Shown piece by piece: positions 16,810-24,899 of a stretch of DNA of 64,000 bases. The first letter of the stretch is position 1. The number at the start of each line of letters is the position of its first letter. The translations under genes were made by a program, and so were the position numbers. The stretch lies in NCBI GenBank assembly GCA_035285595.1, contig JAYKGV010000057.1, positions 1-64,000 on the forward strand, given 5' to 3'. This stretch comes from VGJW01 sp035285595 (GTDB lineage Bacteria; Cyanobacteriota; Sericytochromatia; S15B-MN24; VGJW01). The notes under the pieces are model-generated. The model made no database searches, had not been told where the DNA came from, and saw only the letters and a program-made list of their open reading frames with translations.

Positions 16810-18272
16810 CCTGCTCCCTCAGCCCGCGGTTTCGGGGGGGCATATCCGTGGACAAAGTCTGCCGGAGCGCCCAGCGAGGGACCGATCCGTATGGCGTGGG
16901 GTCCGAGGGCTAGTTCACGCAGGGAAGGATCGAAGCCCGACAGACGCTTCTTGAGCACGCCGATGCCGCGTCCGACCTCGAGGCGCCCCTTGTCGTGCCG
17001 CTCGAGAAAGCGGAGATAGAGAATCGTATCGCAGAGGAAGCCGAGGGAGGGCCGGGGAAGCTGGCCGGCCTCGGGTTCCTCCTGCTCGTGGGTCAGCACG
17101 ATGGTCAATCCCCGTTGCTGTAGAGACGATACGGTCGAGAAGGTCGCCCGGACGATCGTGTCGGGCTCGCCCATCAACATCAGGCCCATCAGGCTGTCGA
17201 GCACGACAAGTGTCGACCGGTTCCGGTCGATGGTGTCTGCAAGCAGTTCCTGGAAGCCCACGAGGCTGGTGCGTTGGGGATGGATGTGGATGGCCTGGAA
17301 GTGGCCTCGTGTCATCGCTTCATCGTAGGGTAGCCGCATCGAGAGGCTGCGCTCGCGGGTGATGCCAAGAGCTTCCTCGAAGGTACAGAGCAGGGTGTTC
17401 TTGCCAAGGCTGGCTTGGTGCAGGGCGAAGGTCATCGCCAGCGTGCTCTTGCCGGTGCCACTAGGACCGCTCAGCAGGGTGATCGTGCCGCTCTCGAGAC
17501 CTCCCCCGATCATGGCATCGAGGGTAGGGATACCGGTCGTCAGCTTGGGACGGGGAGCCCGGGCCGGGGAGGGTGCTGGCAGGACTCTGGGAAGCACGGC
17601 GAGGCCCTCGTGATCCAGCACGATGCTGTGTCGCCCTTGGGCAAAGCCTGACCCGCGAAGTTTCCGTACGGTCAAAGTCCGGCCGTGATCATCCTGGCCG
17701 AGATCGAGGACCCCGTCGGCGAGGAAGGCAAGGCCGTTGTCCTTCTCGTGCTCCGAGCCCTCCGCCCCGAAGACCAGCGTCGCTTCGTGCTCCGTAAGGA
17801 ATCGCATGAGGGCCAGCAAATGGCGACGCAGCTGGAACGGATCGGGCGAGAGGTAGCGGAATTGCTCCAGCGAGTCGATGAAGACGCGCACGGGCCGTAC
17901 ATGCGTGACGGCTTCGGTAAGGCTGCTCGTGATGGGGCCGCGCTCGACTTCGGCCGGGGAGAAGATGTCATAGGTCCTCTGGGCCGTGAAGTAGTCGGCC
18001 GTGGGATTGAGATCCAGCGTTTCGACCCCCGAGAGGTCGATGCCCCGTTGTCTCGCATCGTTGAGAATCTGACTGGTGTGCTCTCCGAGGGAGACGAGCA
18101 GGCCTCGTTGCCCCTCTCGCAGGCCGGCATCGAGAAACTGAACCCCGACCGAGGTCTTCCCGCTCCCTGCGCCACCTGAGACGAGGATGCTCCTGCAGAT
18201 GGGATAGCCGCCACCGAGGACGGGATCCAAGCCGGGAATGCCCGAGCGCAGACGAGGGAGGACAGATGCCAT
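16806..18272 (-). CDS. KaiC-like double RecA-fold ATPase
   Basis: Protein of 488 residues with two tandem KaiC/RecA domains. Domain I has P-loop GGAGSGKT (33-40), domain II GPSGTGKS (269-276). The catalytic Glu pair is kept in domain II (TFEEALG, E299-E300) but only one Glu remains in domain I (SLGEHT). The autophosphorylation Ser-Thr pair of clock KaiC aligns with G411-F412 here (LGFLCDTILYLRFLE), so this is not a phosphorylation-cycle clock protein. ATG at 18272 has GGAG 4 bases upstream; a TTG at 18374 would add 34 residues and abut trmFO. It is coupled to the histidine kinase downstream. Likely a nucleotide-driven signalling ATPase. Confidence 0.9.
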   Translation of the reverse strand: MASVLPRLRSGIPGLDPVLGGGYPICRSILVSGGAGSGKTSVGVQFLDAGLREGQRGLLVSLGEHTSQILNDARQRGIDLSGVETLDLNPTADYFTAQRTYDIFSPAEVERGPITSSLTEAVTHVRPVRVFIDSLEQFRYLSPDPFQLRRHLLALMRFLTEHEATLVFGAEGSEHEKDNGLAFLADGVLDLGQDDHGRTLTVRKLRGSGFAQGRHSIVLDHEGLAVLPRVLPAPSPARAPRPKLTTGIPTLDAMIGGGLESGTITLLSGPSGTGKSTLAMTFALHQASLGKNTLLCTFEEALGITRERSLSMRLPYDEAMTRGHFQAIHIHPQRTSLVGFQELLADTIDRNRSTLVVLDSLMGLMLMGEPDTIVRATFSTVSSLQQRGLTIVLTHEQEEPEAGQLPRPSLGFLCDTILYLRFLERHDKGRLEVGRGIGVLKKRLSGFDPSLRELALGPHAIRIGPSLGAPADFVHGYAPPKPRAEGAG

Positions 18273-18377
18273 GGGTCTCCATGGCACCGCAGGGCCGTCG
18301 CCGGAGGCACGTGCGGAGCTGACAAAAAACCCGGGCAAGTGCAGACGTTGGGGAGCCGGCCGTGGCTCCACCAAGAA

Positions 18378-19694
18378 TCAGGCGATGGGAACTTGCTCCT
18401 GCACGGTACGCGCCAAGTCTTGCAAGGCACGCTGTGCTTGCAAGCGTCGCCGCTCCGCTTTGTCACGGATGCGCTCGGGCCACGGATCCACGAGCCCCCA
18501 GTTTGCATTCATCGGTTGGAAATGTTTCGGATCGGCCGAGGACACATAACGTGCCAAGGCGCCCAGCATCGTCGTCGGTGGAAGTTCGAGCGTGGGCAAG
18601 CCACGCACATGGCGGCCCAGATTGAGGCCGGCCAGCAATCCGGTTGCGGCGGCCTCGGTGTAGCCTTCGACGCCGATCAGCGTGCCGGCGAAAGCCTGTT
18701 CCGGATGCCCACGCCGTTGCATGGTAGGGGCGAGGAAGGCCGGACTGGCGAGGTAGGTGTTGCGGTGCATCACGCCCAGCCGGACGAATTCGGCACGAGC
18801 GAGTCCGGGAATCATCGAGAAGACCCGCTTCTGCTCCCCCCACTTGAGCTGCGTCTGGAAACCCACCAGATTGAACATGTCCCCCGTGACCGTGTCCTGT
18901 CTAAGTTGGACACAGGCGTGGGGCCAGCGGCCGGTGCGAGGATCCGTCAGGCCAACGGGCTTCATCGGGCCGTAGCGAAGGGTGTCCACTCCTCGGCGGG
19001 CCAGCACCTCGACGGGCAGGCAGCCTTCGAAGAACGCCACGTCCTTCTCCACCTCGAGATGCAGCACGGTATTCTCGGCCGTGGCCAGCGCGGCGTGGAA
19101 GGCGAGGTACTCCTCCCTGTTCATCGGGGCATTCAGATAGGCGGCTTCGCCCTTGTCCCACCGTGACGCCATGAACAGCCGGTCCATGTCGAGCGATTCC
19201 CGTGTCACGACGGGGGCGGCTGCATCGAAAAAGTGCAGCTGCCCCACTCCCAGCATGGCCTGCAAGTGGTCGGCAAGGCTCGGGGAGGTGAGAGGGCCGC
19301 TGGCCACCACGATCGGACCTTCAAGGTGCGTGATCTCGTCCCGCACGAGAGTCAGACCTGGCATGGCCGTCAGGCGTCGCGTGACAGCGGCCGAAAACAC
19401 GTCACGATCCACGGCCAGCGCGGATCCCGCAGGGACCTTCGCTTCTTCGGCTGCCTCGAGGATGAGTGAGCCCAGCTGGCGCATCTCAGCCTTCAGCAGG
19501 GCGGGTGCGCTACCGGCGGTATCCGAGCCGAGCGAGTTTGAACACACCAATTCCGCCAAGCCGTCGCCCTTGTGGGCCGGTGTCGACCGCACGGGACGCA
19601 TCTCATGCAGAACCACGTCCAGGCCCTGCCGGGCCAGCTGCCAGGCCGCCTCGCTGCCGGCGAGCCCGCCGCCTACGACATGGACCGTCGTCAT
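18378..19694 (-). CDS. trmFO: tRNA (uracil-5-)-methyltransferase, folate/FAD-dependent
   Basis: TrmFO makes m5U54 in the tRNA T-loop using methylenetetrahydrofolate and FADH2. The 438-residue protein starts with the FAD site VHVVGGGLAGSEAAWQLA, has HEMRP and the LVCSNSLGSD segment with a conserved Cys, and the YVSSADPKHFQPMNANWGLV segment near the C-terminus typical of the family. Its start overlaps the topA stop (ATGA). The order dprA-topA-trmFO is that of Bacillus. The family is typical of Bacillota, Cyanobacteriota and several other phyla. Confidence 0.96.
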   Translation of the reverse strand: MTTVHVVGGGLAGSEAAWQLARQGLDVVLHEMRPVRSTPAHKGDGLAELVCSNSLGSDTAGSAPALLKAEMRQLGSLILEAAEEAKVPAGSALAVDRDVFSAAVTRRLTAMPGLTLVRDEITHLEGPIVVASGPLTSPSLADHLQAMLGVGQLHFFDAAAPVVTRESLDMDRLFMASRWDKGEAAYLNAPMNREEYLAFHAALATAENTVLHLEVEKDVAFFEGCLPVEVLARRGVDTLRYGPMKPVGLTDPRTGRWPHACVQLRQDTVTGDMFNLVGFQTQLKWGEQKRVFSMIPGLARAEFVRLGVMHRNTYLASPAFLAPTMQRRGHPEQAFAGTLIGVEGYTEAAATGLLAGLNLGRHVRGLPTLELPPTTMLGALARYVSSADPKHFQPMNANWGLVDPWPERIRDKAERRRLQAQRALQDLARTVQEQVPIA

Positions 19695-21853
19695 GCTTCG
19701 GCGGGCGCCTCCGTGCCGTCCTCTGCCGCATCTTCACCCTTCTTGCGGGCGGTCGGCATGTTCACGATGTGCTTGCATTCGGCAATCGCACACTGCAGGA
19801 AGGGGCGACGACCCTTGGCTCTCGGGAACTTCTTGATCATCCACGTGGCCCCGCACTTTGGGCAGGGCAGGTCATAGGGTTCGCCCCAGCTGACCCAGTT
19901 GCAGGCAGGGTACGTGTCACAACCGTAGAAGACCTTGCCCATACGGCTGGTGCGTTCGATGACTTCTCCCGTGCAGCCCTCTCGTTTGCAGCGGATGCCC
20001 GTGCGCTTGATGATGGGTGCGGTGGTCTTGCATTCGGGATAGCCTTCGCAGCCCAGAAAGGATCCTTTCCACGTGCTTTTGATGAGCATCTGCTTGCCGC
20101 AATTCGGGCAGGTCTCGCCCGAAGGAACGGCCACGGCCTCCATCTCTTTCTCGGCCTTCTTGAGGGTGGCGAGGAAAGGTTCGTAGAAGTCCCGGATGAG
20201 CGCGATCCATTCCCTGTCACCTTCCTCGACCGCATCGAGATCCTGCTCCATGCGCGACGTGAAGGTGACATCCACGATGTCTGGGAAGTGGGCCACGAGC
20301 TGGTCGTTGACCCGGAAGCCCAGATCGGTGGGATGCAGGGCCTTGCCCTCACGCTCCACGTACTTGCGGTCCTGGATGGTCGTGATGGTTGCCGCATAGG
20401 TCGAGGGACGTCCGATGCCCTGCTCTTCCAGGGTGCGGACGAGCGTCGCCTCGGTGAACCGAGGCGGGGGTTGGGTGAAGTGCTGCACGGGATCGAGGGC
20501 GGTACAGGCCAGTACTTCGCCTTCGGCAAGGGTGGGCAGTTTGACCAGCTTCTCCGCGACGGCATCCTCTTCCGCCGTGTCCTTGTAGGCCGCCTGATAC
20601 CCCGCGAAGACTACCTTCGTGTCGGTGGCCCGGAAGGTGCCTTCGCCCGAGACAATGTCTACCGAGAGGGTCTCGAGCTTCGCATCGCTCATTTGAGACG
20701 CACAGAACCTTTCCCAGATCAGCTTGTAAAGTTTGAGCTGGTCTGGCGTCAGGATCCCCTTGAGACTTTCGGGACGACGCAAGATGCTGGTGGGACGGAT
20801 GGCCTCGTGGGCTTCCTGCGCCGATTTGCGACTGGTGTAGGCGCGGGGCTTGGTCGGCAGGTGGTCGGCTCCATACGTCGAGGTGATGAACTCACGGGCC
20901 TCGGCCTGGGCCTCGTTGGCGATGCGGACGGAGTCCGTTCGCATGTAGGTGATGAGACCGACCGGCCCCTCGCTGCCCAGCTCGACCCCCTCGTACAGGC
21001 CTTGCGCCAAGGTCATCGTGCGCTTGACGGTGAAGCCAAGACGGCGCGAGGCCTCTTGCTGCAGGGTGGACGTCGTGAACGGAGCCGCAGGCTTGCGGCT
21101 GCTGGGCTTGGTCACGATTTTCGTGACCGTGAAAGGCCCCGGTCTGACGGCGGCCACGATGGCTTCTGCCGTGGCGCCATCGCCGATGACAGGCTTCTCA
21201 CCCTTCCAGCGGACAAGTTCGGCCTCGAAGGCAGTTTTGCCCTTGCCCAGTTTGGCCGTCAGCGTCCAGTATTCGACTGGCTGGAAGGCCCGAATCTCGC
21301 GTTCACGGTCGCAGATCAGGCGTACCGCCACGCTCTGGACCCTGCCGGCCGAAAGACCACGCTGGACCTTTTGCCAGAGAAGGGGCGAGATCTTGTAGCC
21401 CACGAGCCTGTCGAGCACGCGTCGGGCTTGCTGGGCATCGACCCGGTGCAGGTCGATCTGTCGGGGGTTCTTGACTGCCCGACGGATGGCCTCGGTGGTG
21501 ATCTCGTTGAACTCGATCCGATGTATGGGAATGCCCTGGGTGCCTGAGTCCGACTTGAGGATTTCCGAGAGATGCCATGCGATGGCCTCGCCCTCTCGGT
21601 CCGGGTCAGGAGCCAGATAGACCTCACGAACGCCTTGCGCCGCCTCTTGCAGTTCGCGGACGACTTTTTCCTTGTCATCCATGATGACGTACTCAGGAAG
21701 GAAGGTCTTGCGTCGGACCTCGACGCCCAGTCCCTTCTTGGGCAGGTCTCGGATGTGTCCGGCCGAGGCCTTCACGACGAAGTCCTTGCCCAGGATTTTG
21801 CCAATGGTCTTGGCCTTGGCAGGGGATTCCACGATGACGAGCGATTTGGCCAT
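19691..21853 (-). CDS. topA: DNA topoisomerase I (type IA)
   Basis: Relaxes negative supercoils. From ATG 21853 the protein has 720 residues and begins MAKSLVIVESPAKAKTIGK, the standard TOPRIM start; an upstream in-frame start would add 17 odd residues. The TOPRIM acidic motif is LAPDPDREGEAIAWHL and the active Tyr lies in GLITYMRTDS. Three C-terminal four-cysteine zinc ribbons are present (CPNCGK...CEGYPEC, CKREGC...CDTYPAC, CPKCGA...CAIAEC). It is preceded by dprA (14-base gap) and overlaps trmFO. Confidence 0.97.
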   Translation of the reverse strand: MAKSLVIVESPAKAKTIGKILGKDFVVKASAGHIRDLPKKGLGVEVRRKTFLPEYVIMDDKEKVVRELQEAAQGVREVYLAPDPDREGEAIAWHLSEILKSDSGTQGIPIHRIEFNEITTEAIRRAVKNPRQIDLHRVDAQQARRVLDRLVGYKISPLLWQKVQRGLSAGRVQSVAVRLICDREREIRAFQPVEYWTLTAKLGKGKTAFEAELVRWKGEKPVIGDGATAEAIVAAVRPGPFTVTKIVTKPSSRKPAAPFTTSTLQQEASRRLGFTVKRTMTLAQGLYEGVELGSEGPVGLITYMRTDSVRIANEAQAEAREFITSTYGADHLPTKPRAYTSRKSAQEAHEAIRPTSILRRPESLKGILTPDQLKLYKLIWERFCASQMSDAKLETLSVDIVSGEGTFRATDTKVVFAGYQAAYKDTAEEDAVAEKLVKLPTLAEGEVLACTALDPVQHFTQPPPRFTEATLVRTLEEQGIGRPSTYAATITTIQDRKYVEREGKALHPTDLGFRVNDQLVAHFPDIVDVTFTSRMEQDLDAVEEGDREWIALIRDFYEPFLATLKKAEKEMEAVAVPSGETCPNCGKQMLIKSTWKGSFLGCEGYPECKTTAPIIKRTGIRCKREGCTGEVIERTSRMGKVFYGCDTYPACNWVSWGEPYDLPCPKCGATWMIKKFPRAKGRRPFLQCAIAECKHIVNMPTARKKGEDAAEDGTEAPAEA

Positions 21854-21867
21854 GCGGCAAAGATACC

Positions 21868-22998
21868 CTATCGACGCTCGTTTGCGGTGGCCGTGAACAC
21901 GCAACGTCCTCGTCCTGCGACGCGCCCGGCCAGCACCAGGCGGTTAAGGACCGGGGTAAGACGCTGCAACGACCACCCAAGGCGCTCGGACAATTGTTCA
22001 GGAAGGATCAGGTCATGACCGATGGCCTGCAGAACCACAGCGGCTTCGTCCGTCGCCTTGCGGGCAGATACGCGGCTCGCGGGTCGCCACTGCAAGGCTT
22101 CGAGCATATCCGTGGAGCCATCGATGCCCGTGGCTCCATCGGCTTCTGCCTTGCGCCCGCCTGCCCAACTGTCCGCATCTTGCGGACCCCGCATCACGAA
22201 GCACGGGATTCCCAGCTCCGCGGCCAGGCCCAACGTGTGCAGGGCTCCGCTTCGTGCCGGCGCCTCGACGACCACCACGGCATCGACCATGGCTGCCACG
22301 AGGCGATTGCGGGCGAGGAAGCCCCCTTGTCCCATGCCGCGTCCCGGCGGCCTCTCGGATATCCAGTGCCCACCCGCTTCCAGAATGCGTCGGGCCAACG
22401 GACGCTGGACGGGTGGCCAAGGAGCGTCGATAGGGGTGCCGAACACGGCAATGGTGTGTCCCGATGCCTCCAGGGCACCTTCGTGGGCCGCACCGTCGAT
22501 GCCCTCCGCCAGGCCCGACACGATTCCCACGCCGAGGTCCGCCAGTTCCCGGGCCAGATTCCTGGCACGGGAGCACCCCTGAAAGCTGGCCCGGCGGGTG
22601 CCTACGATGGCGACAAGTGGCGCTTGTTCCCGGCGAGGCTGTCCTTTCAGAAAGGCCACCATCGGAGGATCGTGGAGGCGCTCCCAGCCCTTGGGATAAC
22701 CTTGCATGCCGGCCGCGACCGGCAGGTACCCGCGGTCCAGCAACGCGTCCAGTACGGCCAGCGGGACGTGCCGATCCCGAGCTTCGAGCAAACGCTGCAG
22801 AGGCAGCTTGCCCAGTCCGGGCACCCGCACGAGGTCTCGGGCGGGAGCTGCCAGAATCGCCCGGGCGCTGCCGAAAGCTCTTTCCAGACGAGCCAGGCTG
22901 CGACTGCCGAGGCCTTCGATGGCCACGAGCGCGCAGGCGGCGGCGAGCTCCTCGGCACGTTCGGCGAGGTCCGGCGCACCACGGACGGGATTATGCAT
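21868..22998 (-). CDS. dprA: DNA processing protein A
   Basis: DprA loads RecA on incoming single-stranded DNA during transformation. The 376-residue protein has an N-terminal helical/HhH region (VAIEGLGSRSLARLERAFG, VPGLGKLPLQRL). The Rossmann-like domain follows with IVGTRRAS, SGLAEGIDGAAHEGAL and FLARNRLVAA. A C-terminal winged helix (LPEQLSERLGWSLQRLTPVLNRLVLAGRV) completes it. The region after the RNR motif is slightly atypical (SGALHTLGLAAELGIPCFVM). GTG at 23001 is an alternative start one codon upstream. No other competence gene is visible nearby. Confidence 0.92.
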   Translation of the reverse strand: MHNPVRGAPDLAERAEELAAACALVAIEGLGSRSLARLERAFGSARAILAAPARDLVRVPGLGKLPLQRLLEARDRHVPLAVLDALLDRGYLPVAAGMQGYPKGWERLHDPPMVAFLKGQPRREQAPLVAIVGTRRASFQGCSRARNLARELADLGVGIVSGLAEGIDGAAHEGALEASGHTIAVFGTPIDAPWPPVQRPLARRILEAGGHWISERPPGRGMGQGGFLARNRLVAAMVDAVVVVEAPARSGALHTLGLAAELGIPCFVMRGPQDADSWAGGRKAEADGATGIDGSTDMLEALQWRPASRVSARKATDEAAVVLQAIGHDLILPEQLSERLGWSLQRLTPVLNRLVLAGRVAGRGRCVFTATANERR

Positions 22999-23081
22999 CA
23001 CGCTTCCTCATGAGACGGGCCCGGCCACCCGCAGAGGGGGACCGGGCCGAAAGGCACGACTTGGGACGTGACGGACTGTCG

Positions 23082-23378
23082 TTACTTGGGGTCTTCGGCG
23101 TCGTGGCTGTGCTCGCCCTCGCCTTCGGCATGCTCATGGTCAGCTGGGGCGGCCGCACCCGAAGCCTCAGTGGCCGGGGCCGCATCACTGGCTGACTGAG
23201 TGGTCACGTCAGAGCCTGAAGCAGTTTCCGCAGGGAGCGCCTCGCTGTCCGTCGCGGTTTCGACGGTCTCCGTGGTCGTGCCGGTTTCGCCGGTTTCTTC
23301 TGCTTTTTGTTCGCAGCCTGTGACGGCAGCCAGAGCCAGGATCAGTGCACCGGTGAGGCATGAGCGTTGAAGTGTCAT
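23082..23378 (-). CDS. Small acidic, His-rich lipoprotein
   Basis: 98 residues: lipoprotein signal with lipobox (LALAAVTGC), then a disordered Thr/Glu/Ala-rich spacer and a C-terminal tail DHEHAEGEGEHSHDAEDPK with four His among acidic residues. The tail could bind divalent metals. AAGGA is 6 bases before the ATG at 23378. No family recognised. It lies alone between dprA and the ribbon-helix-helix gene, all leftward. Confidence 0.72.
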   Translation of the reverse strand: MTLQRSCLTGALILALAAVTGCEQKAEETGETGTTTETVETATDSEALPAETASGSDVTTQSASDAAPATEASGAAAPADHEHAEGEGEHSHDAEDPK

Positions 23379-23470
23379 CAGAGGTCCTTATGGAGTGGAT
23401 TGTGGGCACGCCATCATCGCCAGCTTGGCACGCCACGCCCGGCCATGCGAGTGGGTCATGACAGCGACTT

Positions 23471-23773
23471 TCAGGTCCCGACGCCTTCGGCCTTGCGTCT
23501 TTGGATCAGCCAGCAGTCCGCACCGCGGGTGTTGTAATCCTCGATCAGCATGTCGAGGGCCGCCCGCATAAGTTCGGACTTGCCGATCTTCTTGTCCTTG
23601 AAACCATTTTTGCCGATGCGAAGCTCGAGCATGATGATGTCGAGCTTCGTGAGCTGGTCCTCGGAAAAGTAGAAGGTGGCCCGCTGGTTGAACTCGGCAT
23701 TCTCCCCAGCCGAGCCGGCGCCCTCGTCGGGTTCGCCAGCCGCGCTGCCGGGACTTTTGCGGGCTCTGGTCAT
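23471..23773 (-). CDS. Ribbon-helix-helix-like DNA-binding protein
   Basis: 100 residues. After a flexible N-terminus (1-30, Gly/Ala/Glu-rich), RATFYFSEDQLTKLDIIMLELR...KKIGKSELMRAALDMLIEDY gives a strand followed by two helices with the IGKSELMRAAL turn typical of CopG/MetJ-like ribbon-helix-helix dimers. AAGGAA lies 5 bases before the ATG at 23773. No toxin partner is adjacent, so an antitoxin role is unlikely. It may be a transcription regulator or partition-like protein; targets unknown. Confidence 0.7.
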   Translation of the reverse strand: MTRARKSPGSAAGEPDEGAGSAGENAEFNQRATFYFSEDQLTKLDIIMLELRIGKNGFKDKKIGKSELMRAALDMLIEDYNTRGADCWLIQRRKAEGVGT

Positions 23774-24047
23774 GGGGGTTCCTTACTATACCAAGCTGTT
23801 GCCAATGTCACCCTGCGTGGGTGTTGCTGCAGTGATGTTAGGCATTCGCTGAGAGGCGCGTAAGTAAACTCCGTCACATGCTGACAAGGCTGAAAATGCA
23901 GTCGTGATGCGGCTCACAAGCTCATTCAATAGTGGGCGTCAGGCCGGGGTGTCGCCCGGAGGTGCCGGAATACTTCAGGCATCCGTGGGTATAGTGCGTT
24001 GCGCGCCGTTTCCTTCCAGGGCAGCGTGGAGGGTTGAGGAGGTCGTG

Positions 24048-24899
24048 GTGAAGCGGGTCGAACGTACGGTCGTGCGCAGGCTTCGAGGCCTCGCCGTCTT
24101 GACCGCGGTGGCCCTTGCCACGGGATGCGAGGCCTTTCGCATCGGCAATCCGGCCTTGCCCAAGGCGAGGCTTCTTGCGGTGGCGCAGACGCAGTTGGTG
24201 ACCGTCCGGATCGAGATGGATCCTGAATCCACGGTCTCTGATCCCAATTTCACCTTCACGGCGCAACCCGAGACGGTACAGGTTCTGGTCTCTCCTCTGC
24301 CCGGCGACGCGATCCCCGGCGTGCGACTCAATGCTTTTGCCGTGGATTGGTTCGATAGTGCCGCCGCGCCCATCGACGCGCAGGTGGTGCAGCCGTGGAG
24401 TCAGGGGCTTTCGTTGTATTTGGCTCGTGGACCTGCTGGTAATCCTGTCGGCGGGGTTGGCGGTGGAGTGGGTGGTGGAGTCGGCGGTGGCGCAGCCGGT
24501 GGTGCCGCTGGCGGAGCGGCGGGCGGTGCGGCCGGTGGCGGAGCGGCGGGCGGTGCCGCTGGCGGTGCGGCCGGTGGCGCGGCGGGCGGTGCGGCTGGTG
24601 GCGCGGCGGGCGGTGTCGGAGGCGCTGGTGCTGGCGTTGGCGCTGGCCAGCCGCTTGAGCTCTCCCTCATCCGCAGCGATGTCGTGAAGTTCGGTGTGGA
24701 CAACGGCTATCGGGTCAATCCGCTCACGGGTCGCTTGGTGCCCAGGCTGGAGTCTTGGTCCCAGAACCTGACGGCTCAGATCACATTTTCCGGCCGCGAT
24801 GACAACGGTTATCCCCTGTCGGACCTGACAGCCCGTCTGGCCGTTCGTTTCGTTACCGGGATGCGGGGAGCGGCAGCCCCTGCCGGGGGAGCGAATTGA
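24048..24899 (+). CDS. Lipoprotein with Gly/Ala-rich low-complexity tract
   Basis: From GTG 24048 (AGGAGG 5 bases upstream; GTG 24045 is an alternative) the protein has 283 residues. It begins with an Arg-rich n-region, a hydrophobic core and lipobox ALATGC. A beta-rich part (TQLVTVRIEMDPESTVSDPNFTFTAQPE) is followed by about 70 residues made almost only of Gly, Ala and Val, mostly GGAA units, then a second beta-rich part. The stop overlaps the next lipoprotein start (TGATG). The two-domain/flexible-linker layout suggests a surface or periplasmic protein. No family recognised. An in-frame open stretch upstream to 23904 is not supported by a ribosome site. Confidence 0.75.
   Translation: MKRVERTVVRRLRGLAVLTAVALATGCEAFRIGNPALPKARLLAVAQTQLVTVRIEMDPESTVSDPNFTFTAQPETVQVLVSPLPGDAIPGVRLNAFAVDWFDSAAAPIDAQVVQPWSQGLSLYLARGPAGNPVGGVGGGVGGGVGGGAAGGAAGGAAGGAAGGGAAGGAAGGAAGGAAGGAAGGAAGGVGGAGAGVGAGQPLELSLIRSDVVKFGVDNGYRVNPLTGRLVPRLESWSQNLTAQITFSGRDDNGYPLSDLTARLAVRFVTGMRGAAAPAGGAN
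24447..24650 (+). repeat. Imperfect GGC/GCG-rich coding repeat (Gly-Gly-Ala-Ala units)
   Basis: Short tandem units of about 12 bases (variants of GGTGCGGCCGGT/GGCGCGGCGGGC) fill this stretch and encode repeated Gly-Gly-Ala-Ala. Synonymous variation between copies shows selection on the protein level rather than recent slippage. Such tracts can still change length by slippage and may assemble poorly. Confidence 0.75.

Noticed and set aside
16806..18272. A true circadian KaiC
   Set aside because: The Ser-Thr phosphosites are Gly-Phe, one Glu of the domain I catalytic pair is missing, and no kaiA or kaiB is nearby.
19466..21547. A 693-residue open frame antisense to topA and trmFO
   Set aside because: Both real genes on the other strand carry full family motifs; long shadow frames are expected in G+C-rich DNA. 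The translation shows no motif and a composition typical of antisense codons.
23471..23773. Toxin-antitoxin pair
   Set aside because: Only the ribbon-helix-helix gene is present; the neighbours are a lipoprotein and a divergent lipoprotein operon.
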